Below are positions 45,671 to 55,390 of a DNA stretch of 64,000 nt, in pieces; position 1 is the first letter of the stretch, and every line of letters begins with the position of its first letter. The notes beneath the pieces are model-generated. The model was given only the letters and a program-made list of their open reading frames with translations, was not told the origin of the DNA and made no database searches. Source of the DNA: Liopterus haemorrhoidalis (taxonomy: Eukaryota; Arthropoda; Insecta; Coleoptera; Dytiscidae); contig OZ020611.1 in NCBI GenBank assembly GCA_963971575.1, positions 204,766,743-204,830,742 on the forward strand, written 5' to 3'. The position numbers and the translations under genes were made by a program.

Positions 45671-46195
45671 GTGTTACATAGCGAATTAAATATTTATCAT
45701 ATTTTAGTTAAAAACACAAAAAATGTGTTATTATCCGAAAACATAATCTGATAAAAAATTCCTGTTCTACTATTCCGGTTCACACCAATGTACATTACTT
45801 AGATTTTTTTCAGATTTTTAAGTTAAACCATCTGGGCTACAGGATGTGGGACACAAATTTTTTTGCACAATTTTGGCAAAAATCGCATCAAAATAATTTA
45901 TTTTGCAAAAATAAAATTTTGACCGTTAATCCACGTACTAAGGGGATTTCATTTGATATCCTACTCAGAATTTAAAAAAAATATATATTTTTTTTTATTA
46001 GCACATATTTGTTTATATTTTTAGGGGGATATGTGTTTTAGATGTTTTATTATTTTTCCTATGTGCGAGCCAAAGAGTTGTATAAGCATGCCAAATTTCA
46101 ACTCTCTAGGTTTAGCCGTTTGGCTACAATTTTTACCGAAGAGACAGACAGACAGACGACAAAATGACGGTATAAGGGTTTTTTGGTCATACCTA

Positions 46196-46493
46196 TAAAC
46201 TGTTCACTTTTGTAAGAACAAACTAACAGGAAATTTTGTTTTCAATAGTTTGCACCTTTGAAGCTGTATGTCATGTTGGTATTAAAAAATGTCACTTTTT
46301 TAAAATGTCAATCCATTTGACATATGTCATAATGAAAAATGTTATCTTAATTATAATGATCATAACCTTATCAACCTAAAGTCGGTTTTACAACGTAAGG
46401 AATATTTTTAATTGACATTTAAAGTCAGTAATACACTATAAAAGTAACCAAATTAGCCAGATTTTGTTTTTTCTTACAAAAGTGAACAGCTTA
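46196..46493 (+). mobile_element. Family B MITE inserted in repeat D
   Basis: The termini AACTGTTCACTTTTGTAAGA and the inverse of TCTTACAAAAGTGAACAGC are flanked by TA (46194-46195, 46494-46495). Excising it restores CATACCTACAAAACCCT of repeat D exactly. It is 298 bp and non-coding. TA target and terminus type suggest the Tc1/mariner superfamily. Confidence 0.88.
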
Positions 46494-46509
46494 TACAAAA
46501 CCCTAATAA

Positions 46510-46990
46510 AGTATCTGGACTGTATATATTTATATATACTTATCAAAAATACATATTTTTTGCTCCAAAATTGAAAATATTCATAAAATTAAAGTAACAA
46601 AAGTAATGTCACATGTACTTTAAACCAGCCAAAAAAATCCAAAGGAAACACGTTTCGCTGTCAGATGGCAGGACATGTATTTGACGTCAGACTAACATGG
46701 TCTATTATGCTCACAGAGAAAAGTGCCCACACCGAAAATAACACACAGTGATAAATTCACACGAAAATTTCTGCTCAAATGCGCACACGGAAAATTACCC
46801 ACTTTTATAAATCCTCACCTATAGTTTTTAGATTTCATATTAGTTGAAAAGTAACAATGTACTGTGTTTTTGAAGGTAGATATATGTAATATATTAACTT
46901 GAATATTTTATTAAATTAGTGTTTGTTTTGCATAAAATTAAATGATTTGATTTTAAATTAAGTTCAAAATAAATTATTAGTGGTTTTTAT
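46510..46990. other. Spacer with degenerate CACACGAAAAT repeats
   Basis: 46700-46820 contains several diverged CACACGGAAAAT-like units, resembling 43320-43390. The rest is AT-rich and featureless. Confidence 0.5.
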
Positions 46991-47288
46991 ATAAGAGGTT
47001 CACTTTTGTAAGAACAAGCTAAGAGGGAATTTTGTTTTTAATAGTTTGCACCTTTGAAACTGTATGTCATGTTGGTATTAAAAAATGTCACTTTTTTAAA
47101 ATGTCGATGCATTTGACAGATGTCATAATGAAAAATGATATCTTATTTATAATGATCATAACCTTATCAACCTAAAGTCGGTTTTACAACGTAAGGAATA
47201 TTTTTAATTGACATTTAAAGTCAGTAACACACCATAAAAGTAACCAAATAACCAGATCTAGTGTGTTCTTACAAAAGTGAACAGCTTA
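46991..47288 (+). mobile_element. Family B MITE
   Basis: It starts ATAAGAGGTTCACTTTTGTA and ends TCTTACAAAAGTGAACAGCT, with TA at both edges. It is nearly identical along its length to 46196-46493 (for example CCTTATCAACCTAAAGTCGG). No coding capacity. Confidence 0.85.
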
Positions 47289-47651
47289 TAAAAAAGATTT
47301 TCAATGTATAATTAAAGACTATAACATATTCTCAACAAGTTTTGTCATCGTTAAGAATAAGGAAAATAAAAATAAATAAATAGGAATAAGACATTTATAA
47401 TAATTTCAAAATAATATTGAACACATATTATAAATAATATTTTAATTAAATAGTTTGAAGTTATAAAAAAATAAATGTAAATATTTATTTTACATTGGTG
47501 TTATTTTTTAAACATACACTTATTTCACTAAATAAAACCTTTCTATTTAATAAATATGTGAAAATAAATTAATTGTTTACTTCATTTATATTACATCCAG
47601 TTATTGTATTCCTTGATTTTGTTTATATTTAATCGAAATTACTCGAATGTA

Positions 47652-48445
47652 CAGTCTGTTCCAAACGATTAGGCGGAACTAAATGGGAATTTCTTTTAAG
47701 TTGTCACGAGAAGGGACCTTGCTTGGGTTATTTCATTTTTCACGTTGGAATGTCAAAATTTAAAATTCCAACAAAGAAACCATGGAAACGAATGACATAT
47801 GTCAAAATTAATTATTTTTTTTTACCTATTTTAATGACAAAAAAATAAATAAATGGGAAATTTGTATTAAGAATGACACAAAAAATCAAAATATAAAGAA
47901 AATGACATTTTAAAATGATATTAACCTTAACCAAAAAATGTTTATTGTACAGTCTGTTTCAAACGCTTAGGCGGAACTAAATGGGAATTTCGTTCTTTTA
48001 GGTTGTCACGACAAGGGACCTTTCTCGGGTTATTTCATTTTTTACGTTGGAATGTCAAAATTACAACAACGAAACCATGGAAACGAATGACCTATGTCAA
48101 AATTAAATTATTTATTTTATATATTTTAATGACAGAAAAATAAATAAATGGGAAATTTGTATTAAGAATGACACAAAAAATTAAAATATAAAGAAAATGA
48201 TATTAACCTTAACCAAAAAATATTTATTGTAAGTATGATTTACAAAGCTTAAACAAAACGGCCGAAAAGCACGATTTAAGCGATGAAAGTAACTAAATTG
48301 CAAAATCTAGTTCCGCCTAAGCGTTTGAAACAGACTGTAAGTATGATTTACAAAGCTTAAACAAAACGGCCGAAAAGCACGATTTAAACGATGAAAGTAA
48401 CTAGATTGCAAAATCTAGTTCCGCCTAACCGTTTGGAACAGACTT
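47652..48445 (+). mobile_element. Family A MITE interrupted by another A copy
   Basis: It opens CAGTCTGTTCCAAACGATTA and closes CCGTTTGGAACAGACT, with TA outside both. A second A copy (47950-48337) sits at a TA in its right part; without it the element is about 404 bp. The inner arm is GGCGGAACTA. Interior blocks such as ACCATGGAAACGAATGAC are shared by all copies. Confidence 0.88.
47950..48337 (+). mobile_element. Family A MITE nested within a family A MITE
   Basis: CAGTCTGTTTCAAACGCTTA to GCGTTTGAAACAGACTG, flanked by TA at 47948-47949 and 48338-48339. The outer copy resumes with AGTATGATTTACAAAGC immediately after. 388 bp. Confidence 0.88.
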
Positions 48446-48731
48446 TACATAATACTAGGGCTATAAGCTGTTCACTTTTGTAAGAACAAACTAAGAGGGA
48501 ATTTTGTTTTCAATAGTTAGCACCTTTGAAGCTGTATGTCATGTTGGTATTAAAAAATGTCACTTTTTTAAAATGATCCATTTGACATATGTCATAATGA
48601 CAAATGATATCTTAATTATAATGATCATAACCTTATCAACCTAAAGTCGGTTTTACAGCGTAAGGAATATTTTTAATTGACATTTAAAGTCAGTAACACA
48701 CCATAAAAGTAACCAAAATATCCAGATCTAT

Positions 48732-49439
48732 TATAAGCTGTTCACTTTTGTAAGAACACACTAGATCTGGTTATTTTGGTTACTTTTATGGCGTGTTACT
48801 GACTTTAAATGTCAATTAAAAATAGTCCTCACGCTGTAAAACCGACTTTAGGTTGATAAGGTTATGATCATTATAATTACAGTCTGTTCCAAACGGTTAG
48901 GCGGAACTAAATGGGAATTTTGTTCTTTTAGGTCGTCACGAGAAGGGACCTTGCTAGGGTTATTTCATTTTTCACGTTGGAATGTCAAAATTTAAAATTC
49001 CAACAATGAAACCATGGAAACGAAGTATATATGTCAAAATTAAATTATTTTTTTTATATATTTTAATGACAAAAATATAAATAATTGGGAAATTTGTAAT
49101 AAGAATAACACAAAAAACTAACATATAAAGAAAATTACATTTACATGATGAAAAAAATCACCAAAAAATGTTTATTGTAAGTATGATTTACAAAGCTTAA
49201 ACAAAACGGCCGAAAAGCACGATTTAAACGATGAAAGTAACTAGATTGCAAAATCTAGTTCCGCTTAACCGTTTGGAACAGACTGTAAGATATAATTTTT
49301 CATTATGACATATGTCAAATGGATCGACATTTTAAAAAAGTGACATTTTTTAATACCAACATGACATACAGCTAAAAAGGTGCAAACTATTGAAAACAAA
49401 ATTCCCTCTTAGTTTGTTCTTACAAAAGTGAACAGCTTA
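48732..49439 (-). mobile_element. Family B MITE, inverted, containing a family A MITE
   Basis: Both ends read ATAAGCTGTTCACTTTTGTA. The element is opposite in orientation to 48464, so the pair forms a head-to-head palindrome around CCAGATCTATTATAAG. The A copy at 48880-49285 interrupts it at a TA. Confidence 0.85.
48880..49285 (+). mobile_element. Family A MITE nested in a B MITE
   Basis: CAGTCTGTTCCAAACGGTTA to CCGTTTGGAACAGACTG with TA on both sides (48878-48879, 49286-49287). 406 bp. Removal restores the B sequence ATAATTAAGATATAA. Confidence 0.9.
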
Positions 49440-49440
49440 T

Positions 49441-49814
49441 ATCTGTCTCATTTTGCAATACGAAACTAACAGGGAAACTTCATTTTTTATGTTGTATATT
49501 TAAAATATCATCTTAGGGTGGTAATTCTGACGTGGCACCTTTCAAATATTTGACATGTCAATCACAATTTTGACATGTCAATTGCAATTTTGACATGTCA
49601 ATTGCAATTTTGACATGTCAATTGCAATTTTGACATGTCAATTTGTTATGTGACATATGTAGTTTTTGATGGAATATAACCTCGATATAATAATACTTAA
49701 CCATAAATTTAAAAGCCAGATTTACAAGTTCACATGTTTCCACAAAAGTCTATTTACACCACAACAGTCACCAAAGTAACCAGATCTAGTTTCGTATTAC
49801 AAAATGAGACAGAT
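49441..49814. mobile_element. Family C MITE with internal 20-bp repeats
   Basis: The termini ATCTGTCTCATTTTGCAATA and the inverse TATTACAAAATGAGACAGAT, with CGAAACT just inside, identify a third MITE family. It holds five copies of a 20-bp unit containing the palindrome TGACATGTCA (about 49550-49645). Non-coding. TA-rich edges suggest the same target preference as A and B. Confidence 0.8.
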
Positions 49815-49854
49815 TATATGATAGTGTGTTCTTACAAAAGTAAACAGCTTATAC

Positions 49855-50345
49855 CTTTTAAGTTTTTACAAAAACTAAGAAAGATTTTTATTTTTTTTTG
49901 ATCAGTCTGTTTTATTGCTTTACAAAATATTCGCCTTTAAGATTTATACACACTTTTGCATGCGATCAAACCAATTCTTGAAACATGTTTTGCCCTCTGA
50001 AGCTGGTATCTCAAAAACGTGGTTTTAGAAGGCTTCAACAGCTTCTTGAGGTGATGAAAATCGCTGTCCACGCATTTTTTGTTTGACATTGGGGAACAAA
50101 AAAAAGTCTTTAGGGGATAAATCAGGCGAATACGGGCAATGAGTCATTACTTTGATGTTTTTCTCCTTCAAATAATCAATTGTTTGACGTGCTGTATGGG
50201 AGCTTGCATTGTCATGATGAAGAATGATGCGACGATTTGGTTGTTTATCCTGATTTTGTCGATGACTTCTGGAAAACAAATTGTTGTATACCATTCATTC
50301 AGCATTAACTGTTCTCCGATTCTTTAAAGGAATGGTTGCGGGTTG
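49855..50345 (-). pseudogene. mariner transposase C-terminal fragment
   Basis: The minus strand encodes RRIILHHDNASSHTARQTID and CPYSPDLSPKDFFLFP, which carry the second and third catalytic Asp of a DD34D mariner transposase. After a nonsense codon at 50025-50027 the frame continues with FEIPASEGKTCFKNWFDRMQKC, the normal C-terminus. Upstream, WYTTICFPEV appears in another frame, showing a frameshift near 50240. The N-terminal DNA-binding half is missing. The terminal CAAAAACTAAGAAAGA is shared with the copy at 52966. Confidence 0.88.
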
Positions 50346-51463
50346 CGACCAGGATTTTTTTAATTGCAGCTAAGCAAAATAAAATGTAAGTGTCCGTTTT
50401 AACGAACTGTATGCAGTAATGGGTTAAATCTGTGAGAGAATAATTACGAGTTGTCAACTTTTTATGAATGAATCTATGCCTCGCGTAAAATACCTGCTAT
50501 TTGACATCTGTCATTTAATTTTAAAGTTAGCTACGTCTGTTACTATGCTATTGAATAGTAAAATTAAATGTGCTAAAAAAGTGAAAAAAAAATGTGATTG
50601 ATGGATACATATCGCCTGTTCAAATTTTTTAGCGATCAATTCAAGAAAAATATATGAATTTACGTATGATTTATTTAAAAAATGGTATTCAAACAAAAAT
50701 TTGGAACTAATATCAGAAAATGCGATTTCTGTCATTATTTCATTAGTTTCCTAGGAATGTAAGTGACACTATTAAGTTTTGTAGTTAAGAGTAACCAACA
50801 CAGAACACAATATATTAAGAACGGACACTGGCAGCAAAAAAAAATTAGTACGTTCCCTTTAGGAATGTACCAATGAACTAAACAACGACAACCGCCAAAT
50901 TTAAATTTTACTATCTGATTTACGTTCATAATTACCATTATTATTGTATTAAATATATTTTATTATTTATATTATCAAAAGTTTTACAATTAACAAAGAA
51001 ATACATATATATTTAATAATCCATATACATTAATATAAAATATAAATAAGGAATTTAAATAAATAAATCTAAATAAAAGGTGTAAGCTATTTATTTTTGA
51101 AACACAAAATTATACACAACATTAAATATTATTTTAAACACAACATTATAATTACTAATTACAAAAACTGTATTAATAAAATTGGAGGCTATACCTGTTT
51201 TTTTATTTTTTCGGCCTCATATTTGGTTTCTACATATTTCAGATCATTATAAGACAATATCCGCAAATAATCAATTTTTGTCCGTCTTCCCGAGATGTAC
51301 AATGTATGTATCAAATACAGTATAAGATGACCAAAATTGGAAATAAAACTCTATTATTTGAACCACGTATTTGAAAATTAACAAGCTTAAATGCAGGGGG
51401 GTGAAACTCTAATGGCAAAACGAAAACCATATTACGTTCCATAACCAAACACGAATAGCACCC
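50346..51463. other. AT-rich interval without a recognised gene
   Basis: Two minus-strand frames (50511-50735, 50735-50938) show no family features. Part of 51205-51265 resembles 5190-5245. No inverted termini found. Confidence 0.4.
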
Positions 51464-51744
51464 CAGTCGCTATTCGCGACTGCAAATAACAGTGAGACGT
51501 CTGGTGGTGACTAGCTAAATTAAACAGAAGCGTATATTTGGATAATATTTGTAGCGTGTTGTGCTGCACTTTATGTGAATTAAGAAGTATTTTAAAATAT
51601 AGTGACTTAAATACAGTGCTTTTTTGCCGAAATATTGTTTGAACAGATATTAAGAAAAAACTTCTGACATATACGCTTCTCGTGCGCCATCAGCTGTTGT
51701 ACGCAGCGCCGCCAACGTTATTTTCAGTCGCGAATAGCTACGTG
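51464..51744. mobile_element. Inverted-repeat element with CGCTATTCGCGACTG ends
   Basis: CGCTATTCGCGACTGCAAAT at the left is mirrored by TTTTCAGTCGCGAATAGC at the right, and AGAAGCGTATATTTG/ACATATACGCTTCT pair further inside. About 280 bp, non-coding. It lies just upstream of the THAP-like exon and might be part of its promoter region or an unrelated MITE. Confidence 0.55.
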
Positions 51745-51851
51745 CATGACAGGATGTTGCCTGTTACAGCTTCTGTCATTAGCGTCAAAATCTGTAATTA
51801 GTGTCAAAATCGTCTTCTGTATTTTTGTAATTTCATTGTTTAATTCGGAAA

Positions 51852-52016
51852 ATGGGTGTTAAATGCTTTGTTTTGGGGTGTGATAGTAGTGAACCTACAA
51901 GCTATCGCTTTCCAAACCCGAAGACACATGTGGCTCCAGAATTGTATAAAACGTGGATGAGGAACATTGGAAATCCAAAATTGGATGGCTTGTCCATGGA
52001 AGTGTCCATAGTATTA
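51852..52016 (+). CDS. THAP-like zinc finger, partial first exon
   Basis: MGVKCFVLGCDSS opens with the Cys-x4-Cys start of a THAP finger, followed by SYRFPNPK and LYKTWMRNIGNPK, matching the FP and central Trp positions. The Cys-x2-His end is not reached before the likely donor GTAAAT (52017), so it would be in the next exon. The upstream context AAAATGGG suits translation start. It could be a host THAP gene or a transposon exon. I find no second exon in the window. Confidence 0.55.
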
Positions 52017-52110
52017 GTAAATATTAGGTTATATGTTCTACTTAATAAATAATTATTTCTGCTAGTTATTGTTTTTCTGTTTCTTTATAATTTCTAACTG
52101 CTTGTTCTTA

Positions 52111-52267
52111 ATTGTAAACATAATTAAAAGTTATTATTAAATGATACAATTGTTATGATTTATTTTGTCTAGTTTTAATATTGTTGTCGTTAATAATATT
52201 AAAAATAGACAAAATAAATCATAACAATTGTTTCATTTAATAATAACATTTAATTATGCTTACAACT
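52111..52267. repeat. Long near-perfect hairpin (about 61-bp arms)
   Basis: The left arm (52111-52171, containing ACAATTGTTATGATTTATTT) and right arm (52206-52267) are complementary with only a few mismatches. The 34-base loop itself has TTAATATT/AATATTAA. A transcript would be a 155-nt hairpin with no long unpaired flank. No MITE-like terminal motif or TSD is obvious. It lies about 100 bp after the THAP-like exon, possibly in its first intron. Confidence 0.75.
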
Positions 52268-52965
52268 AATCCACTGAAGCATTTGAAATACCCGCGAAAA
52301 CCCAAACCTTTCCTCCCCTACCATTTTTAGTTCAATAACCCAACAACTACAGCGCTAATTTGGTTTAAAAAAATATAACGGCAGTTTCGCATCTATTTCC
52401 TTCTTTATCTATGCTTAAATGCGTATTACTTCAACACCAACTGTCATGTGTTTGACAGCTAATGGCGGCTGATCTACAGCTAGAACACGACGCTTCAGAT
52501 CGTTCGAAGTCGGGTATATTCGTAATTTATTTTGCACTCTGTCGCCATCTACCAATGTACCAGAAAACTAAAACTCGAGCCAAGGTCATTACATGCCAGT
52601 GGCACCCGGGTGAGAGTAACCAAGTTAACAAATCTGCATCTCTCGTAGGCATGGACGAATGTATGTTGTAAAAAAATATTATTAGCTTATACATTTTTTA
52701 AAATTTCGCGGACCGATTATATTTTGCAGCAGACTAACGACTGAGAAACAGTGAACTACATCTTTTGCAACAAAGATGCAGAATTCAAAACCATAATTCA
52801 TGGTGTAAGTTTGAAAGCAGCACATCGAATCTAGGATTTTTTCGGACAGTTTGCAATCCACGTTTTATCGAGTTTCAAAACATCACAAAAAAATTCTACG
52901 ACTACGACTATAAAATAAAAATGCATTATGTGTCCAACTGTAAATACATAATACGTAGGCCTACC
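52268..52965. other. Mixed spacer with a hAT end fragment
   Basis: TTTCGCGGACCG...CTGAGAAACAGTG near 52705-52754 resembles the right end of the hAT MITE at 42153. Two frames of 68-69 codons have no signature. Nothing else supported. Confidence 0.4.
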
Positions 52966-53445
52966 TTTTAAGATTTTACAAAAACTAAGAAAGACATTTT
53001 TTTTTTTTTTGAATAAACTGTTTTTTGTTTTTCAAAATATTTGCTTTTAAGATTTATACCATCACTGGTTAATAGTCAGTGCAACTAAGACCAATAAATA
53101 CTAATTAAAAAAAGATTTATACATTTTTGCACGCGTTCAAACCAATTTTCGAAACATTTTTTTCACTCTGAAGTTTGTATCTCAAAAACAAGGTTTTCGA
53201 AGGCTTCAACAGCTTCTGGAGTTGATCTTTCTTCTTGAAAATCGCTTTCCACACATTTTTTGTTTGACATTGGGAAACAAAAAAGTCGTTAGGAGGTAAA
53301 TCAGATAAATACAGCAATGAGACATTAATTCGATCCTTTTTTCCTTCAAATAATCAATTGTTTGACGTGCTGTGTGGGAGCTTGCATTGTCATGATGAAG
53401 AATGATGTGACGTTTTTGGTCCTGATTTTATCTAAAGATGGTTGA
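52966..53445 (-). pseudogene. mariner remnant, second copy, with a 52-bp insertion
   Basis: Homologous to 49855-50345 along its length, but more decayed: frames read PNDFF (third Asp region) and, further on, the C-terminal part without continuity. An insertion at 53060-53111 is flanked by AAGATTTATAC (53049-53059, 53112-53122) and ends in an A-rich tail, so it looks like a tiny 5'-truncated retrotransposed tail. Confidence 0.75.
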
Positions 53446-53500
53446 AATGGTTGCGACATGTCTAGTACAACCGAAGAAACGAAGAAACCCGCACTGGCAG

Positions 53501-53884
53501 GGAATAGAGTGCGGGAAACAATATATTGGCGAGACTTGCAGACCTCTAAAGGTTAGGGTAAACGAGCATAAGAAGAAAGTTCAGCAGGGCGAAATTTACA
53601 GTTCCAAACTGGCTGAACATGCTTGGGAAAATGAACACCATTTCCGATGGAAAGATGCTAAACCCTTAATGTATGAGGAAAATAAGTTCAAGAGAAAATT
53701 GAAAGAGTCTGCTTTGATCGAAAACTCTGGAGATGCTGTCAGCCAAGCCAGCATAGAATTTCCTCAACTCCATTATTGGCTTTCCATTATTCAAAACAAT
53801 CCTTTTAATCCTCAAGTCACTAATCCGGTAACAAACAACTCATTACCACACAATAATGTGACAAACAATATGTCCCGTCCCTAA
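53501..53884 (+). pseudogene. GIY-YIG endonuclease C-terminus of a Penelope-like protein
   Basis: ECGKQYIGETCRPLKVRV has the YIG half of the GIY-YIG box with its following Arg. EHKKKVQQGE, LAEHAWENEHHF and ALIENSGD add the conserved His and the metal-binding Glu. The tail (PQLHYWLSII...) is typical of insect Penelope proteins. The GVY half and all of RT are missing upstream. The roughly 60 codons before 53501 in the same open frame derive from the mariner remnant and junction, not from the protein. Confidence 0.88.
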
Positions 53885-53997
53885 CCATACCTGATCCCAA
53901 CCACCCAACCAATAGAAACGCACCTATAACCTGCTCCCACTCTTACAATACTCGGTATAAAAACTCGAAGAAAACTGAAATGTTTATCACTTCTCGT

Positions 53998-54046
53998 GAT
54001 CGCTGAAGACGGAAACAGATTGTTGAGCAGTTTCCGAAACGTCCGA
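53998..54046 (+). ncRNA. Hammerhead-ribozyme-like fold, second Penelope family
   Basis: The core is CTGAAGA (54003-54009), fitting the CUGANGA consensus fully; then a spare C; a perfect 6-bp stem GGAAAC/GTTTCC (54011-54016, 54030-54035) with 13-base loop; GAAA (54036-54039); the self-complementary ACGT; and C (54043) at the expected cleavage position. TCG before the core pairs with CGA after it as stem I. The only clear departure is the unpaired base between core and stem II. A decayed copy at 56612 has lost the GAAA box (AAAA). Confidence 0.5.
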
Positions 54047-54214
54047 ATTTATTTTTTATAATACTCTTGAAGTATTATATCTTTTTGATACTAATACTCA
54101 TTTTATTGTACTATTCTAGCCTAGTACTATCAGCAATGGCAAACGTCCAAAAAAAGGTGTCCGCATTAATATTGGACCATTGCAAAATAATTTCAAAAAT
54201 TATTATTATGTATG

Positions 54215-54624
54215 ATGTAGTACAAAATAAAACGAAAATTTCACTGTATAAGAATCATCAGAAATAATTGTTTTTAGAAATGTGTTGTGTTCTTTTCATC
54301 CTTTTTATACAATTTACTTTCATTTTTCGCCTGGCGTCACATAGACACAGTGGGTTCGGGAAGCAAACTCGGAGTGTCTCGAGTCGCTCAGTTTAACTCC
54401 AGACCGCTCGAGGAACGCTCTAGAGTTAAATAAAGTGACTCCGAGCTTGCTTCCCGAACCCACCTAACGAGATCGGAAAGCAATAATAAAAAGTCAAATT
54501 TTTTATTCGAATAGAAAGTTTTGAATATTTGAATTTCAAGTTGTTCGATACAATTTAACTTCGAATAATGAATATTCAAATATTATTGCAAGTTCGAACA
54601 GTTCACATCTGATGATATAAGCCG
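54215..54624 (+). repeat. Inverted repeat arm N-left, with internal hairpin
   Basis: It is mirrored by 57752-58137. Central hairpin: GGGTTCGGGAAGCAAACTCG (about 54352) pairs with CGAGCTTGCTTCCCGAACCC (ending near 54462), with an inner CTCGAGxGxxCT palindrome. Outside it are ATTCGAATAGAAAGTTTTGA and ATTTCGCCTGGCGTCACATA on the two sides. Either a hairpin-containing repeat present twice in opposite orientation, or the arms of one 3.9-kb element. Confidence 0.75.
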
Positions 54625-55390
54625 TTTATTGTTATTTATTAACTATAATACATACACCCATTACCTTAAATTTTATATAAATCAGAATAAAATTTCCTTA
54701 GGGTTTTATTTATAATTTATTCAGTAAAACTTTCTTGAAATAAATATCTATTATGAATATAGTCAATAAAAATATTTAAAAACATGCAACATGTATATTA
54801 ATTTTGTATGCTAGTTTGAACTACGCATACATGTGACGTATTCCCTTTCACGCTCTGATTGGTCAAAAGTTACGAGACAACCTTTACTTTAATAATCTTG
54901 AGAAATAATCACTAAACCAAAAGGACCACTGCGCATGCGTCCGAATAATAAACCGTTGGAAATTATCCTATAATATAAAAGGGGAATCCCCGGTTTATGA
55001 AATATTCAGGTCGATTATCTTATCTTATCTAATTAAAATATCTACAGTATTTTAATACATTTATAAGCAAATATAATGTACAATGTTATCATTACCATTA
55101 ATAAAAAAATATAAAATAAATAATGGTTTAAACTTTAAAGTATACAAACATTGGAATATATCATACAATAAAAAAGAAATATCGTGTGTATATCCATGTT
55201 GAAATACCAAGCAAATGATAACGATTTTAGTCTAAACAGTGGAGTAACTAGAGTTGCGTTGACCCTCCTGATTCAAGACCTATAACACTGGGCAACAATA
55301 AAATATTTGTCTGGTGCCTGGAATATTTCAACGAATTCTTAAGTGATTTTTCCTGCTAAATTCGAAAATGACTTCAGTTTTTCTCTATCA
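54625..55390. other. AT-rich interval
   Basis: 54966-55080 (GGGGAATCCC, CGATTATCTTATC, AAAATATCTACA) resembles 61011-61075. No gene or complete element recognised. Confidence 0.4.

Larger units (their letters stand above)
45172..46509 (-). repeat. Repeat family D, complete copy interrupted by a B MITE
   Basis: It begins with the hairpin terminus (GTGTGAATCTTCACACATTT, then GGGTTTTGCAGGTATT) and ends ACAAAACCCTAATAA after the MITE at 46196-46493. Order and content match the copy at 23479 in reverse, including the tRNA-like module (45590-45670) and the GACA microsatellite (about 46142-46158). Confidence 0.8.
43396..46706. mobile_element. Candidate 3.3-kb element with AATAGACCAT termini, itself a nest
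   Basis: AATAGACCATATTAGTAACT at 43396 and its inverse ending AACATGGTCTATT at 46706 share about 18 of 25 bases, including ACGTCA just inside. Outside them, both flanks belong to the same degenerate short repeat (CACACGAAAAT-like), as if the element had split one array. It contains the elements at 43716, 44674 and 45172. No TSD is visible and the coding content is nil. Confidence 0.4.
48464..49852 (+). mobile_element. Family B MITE split by later MITEs
   Basis: The first part is 48464-48729, ending CCAGATCT. The missing tail AGTGTGTTCTTACAAAAG...CAGCTTAT reappears at about 49822-49852, after an inverted B copy and the C element. Joining the two pieces gives a normal B element, so this is the oldest of the local group. 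Confidence 0.75.
53501..54152 (+). mobile_element. Penelope-like element 3' part, second family
   Basis: It comprises the GIY-YIG coding tail (to 53884), a 3' region with a hammerhead-like fold (about 53998-54046) and an end near GCAAACGTCC. The last 160 bp are repeated at 56590-56760. The RT domain is absent (5' truncation against the mariner remnant). Sequence and fold differ from the element at 12747, so this is a separate Penelope lineage. Confidence 0.8.

Noticed and set aside
54352..54462. microRNA precursor
   Set aside because: The hairpin arms are part of a repeat present twice and GC-rich throughout; nothing supports a specific mature product.
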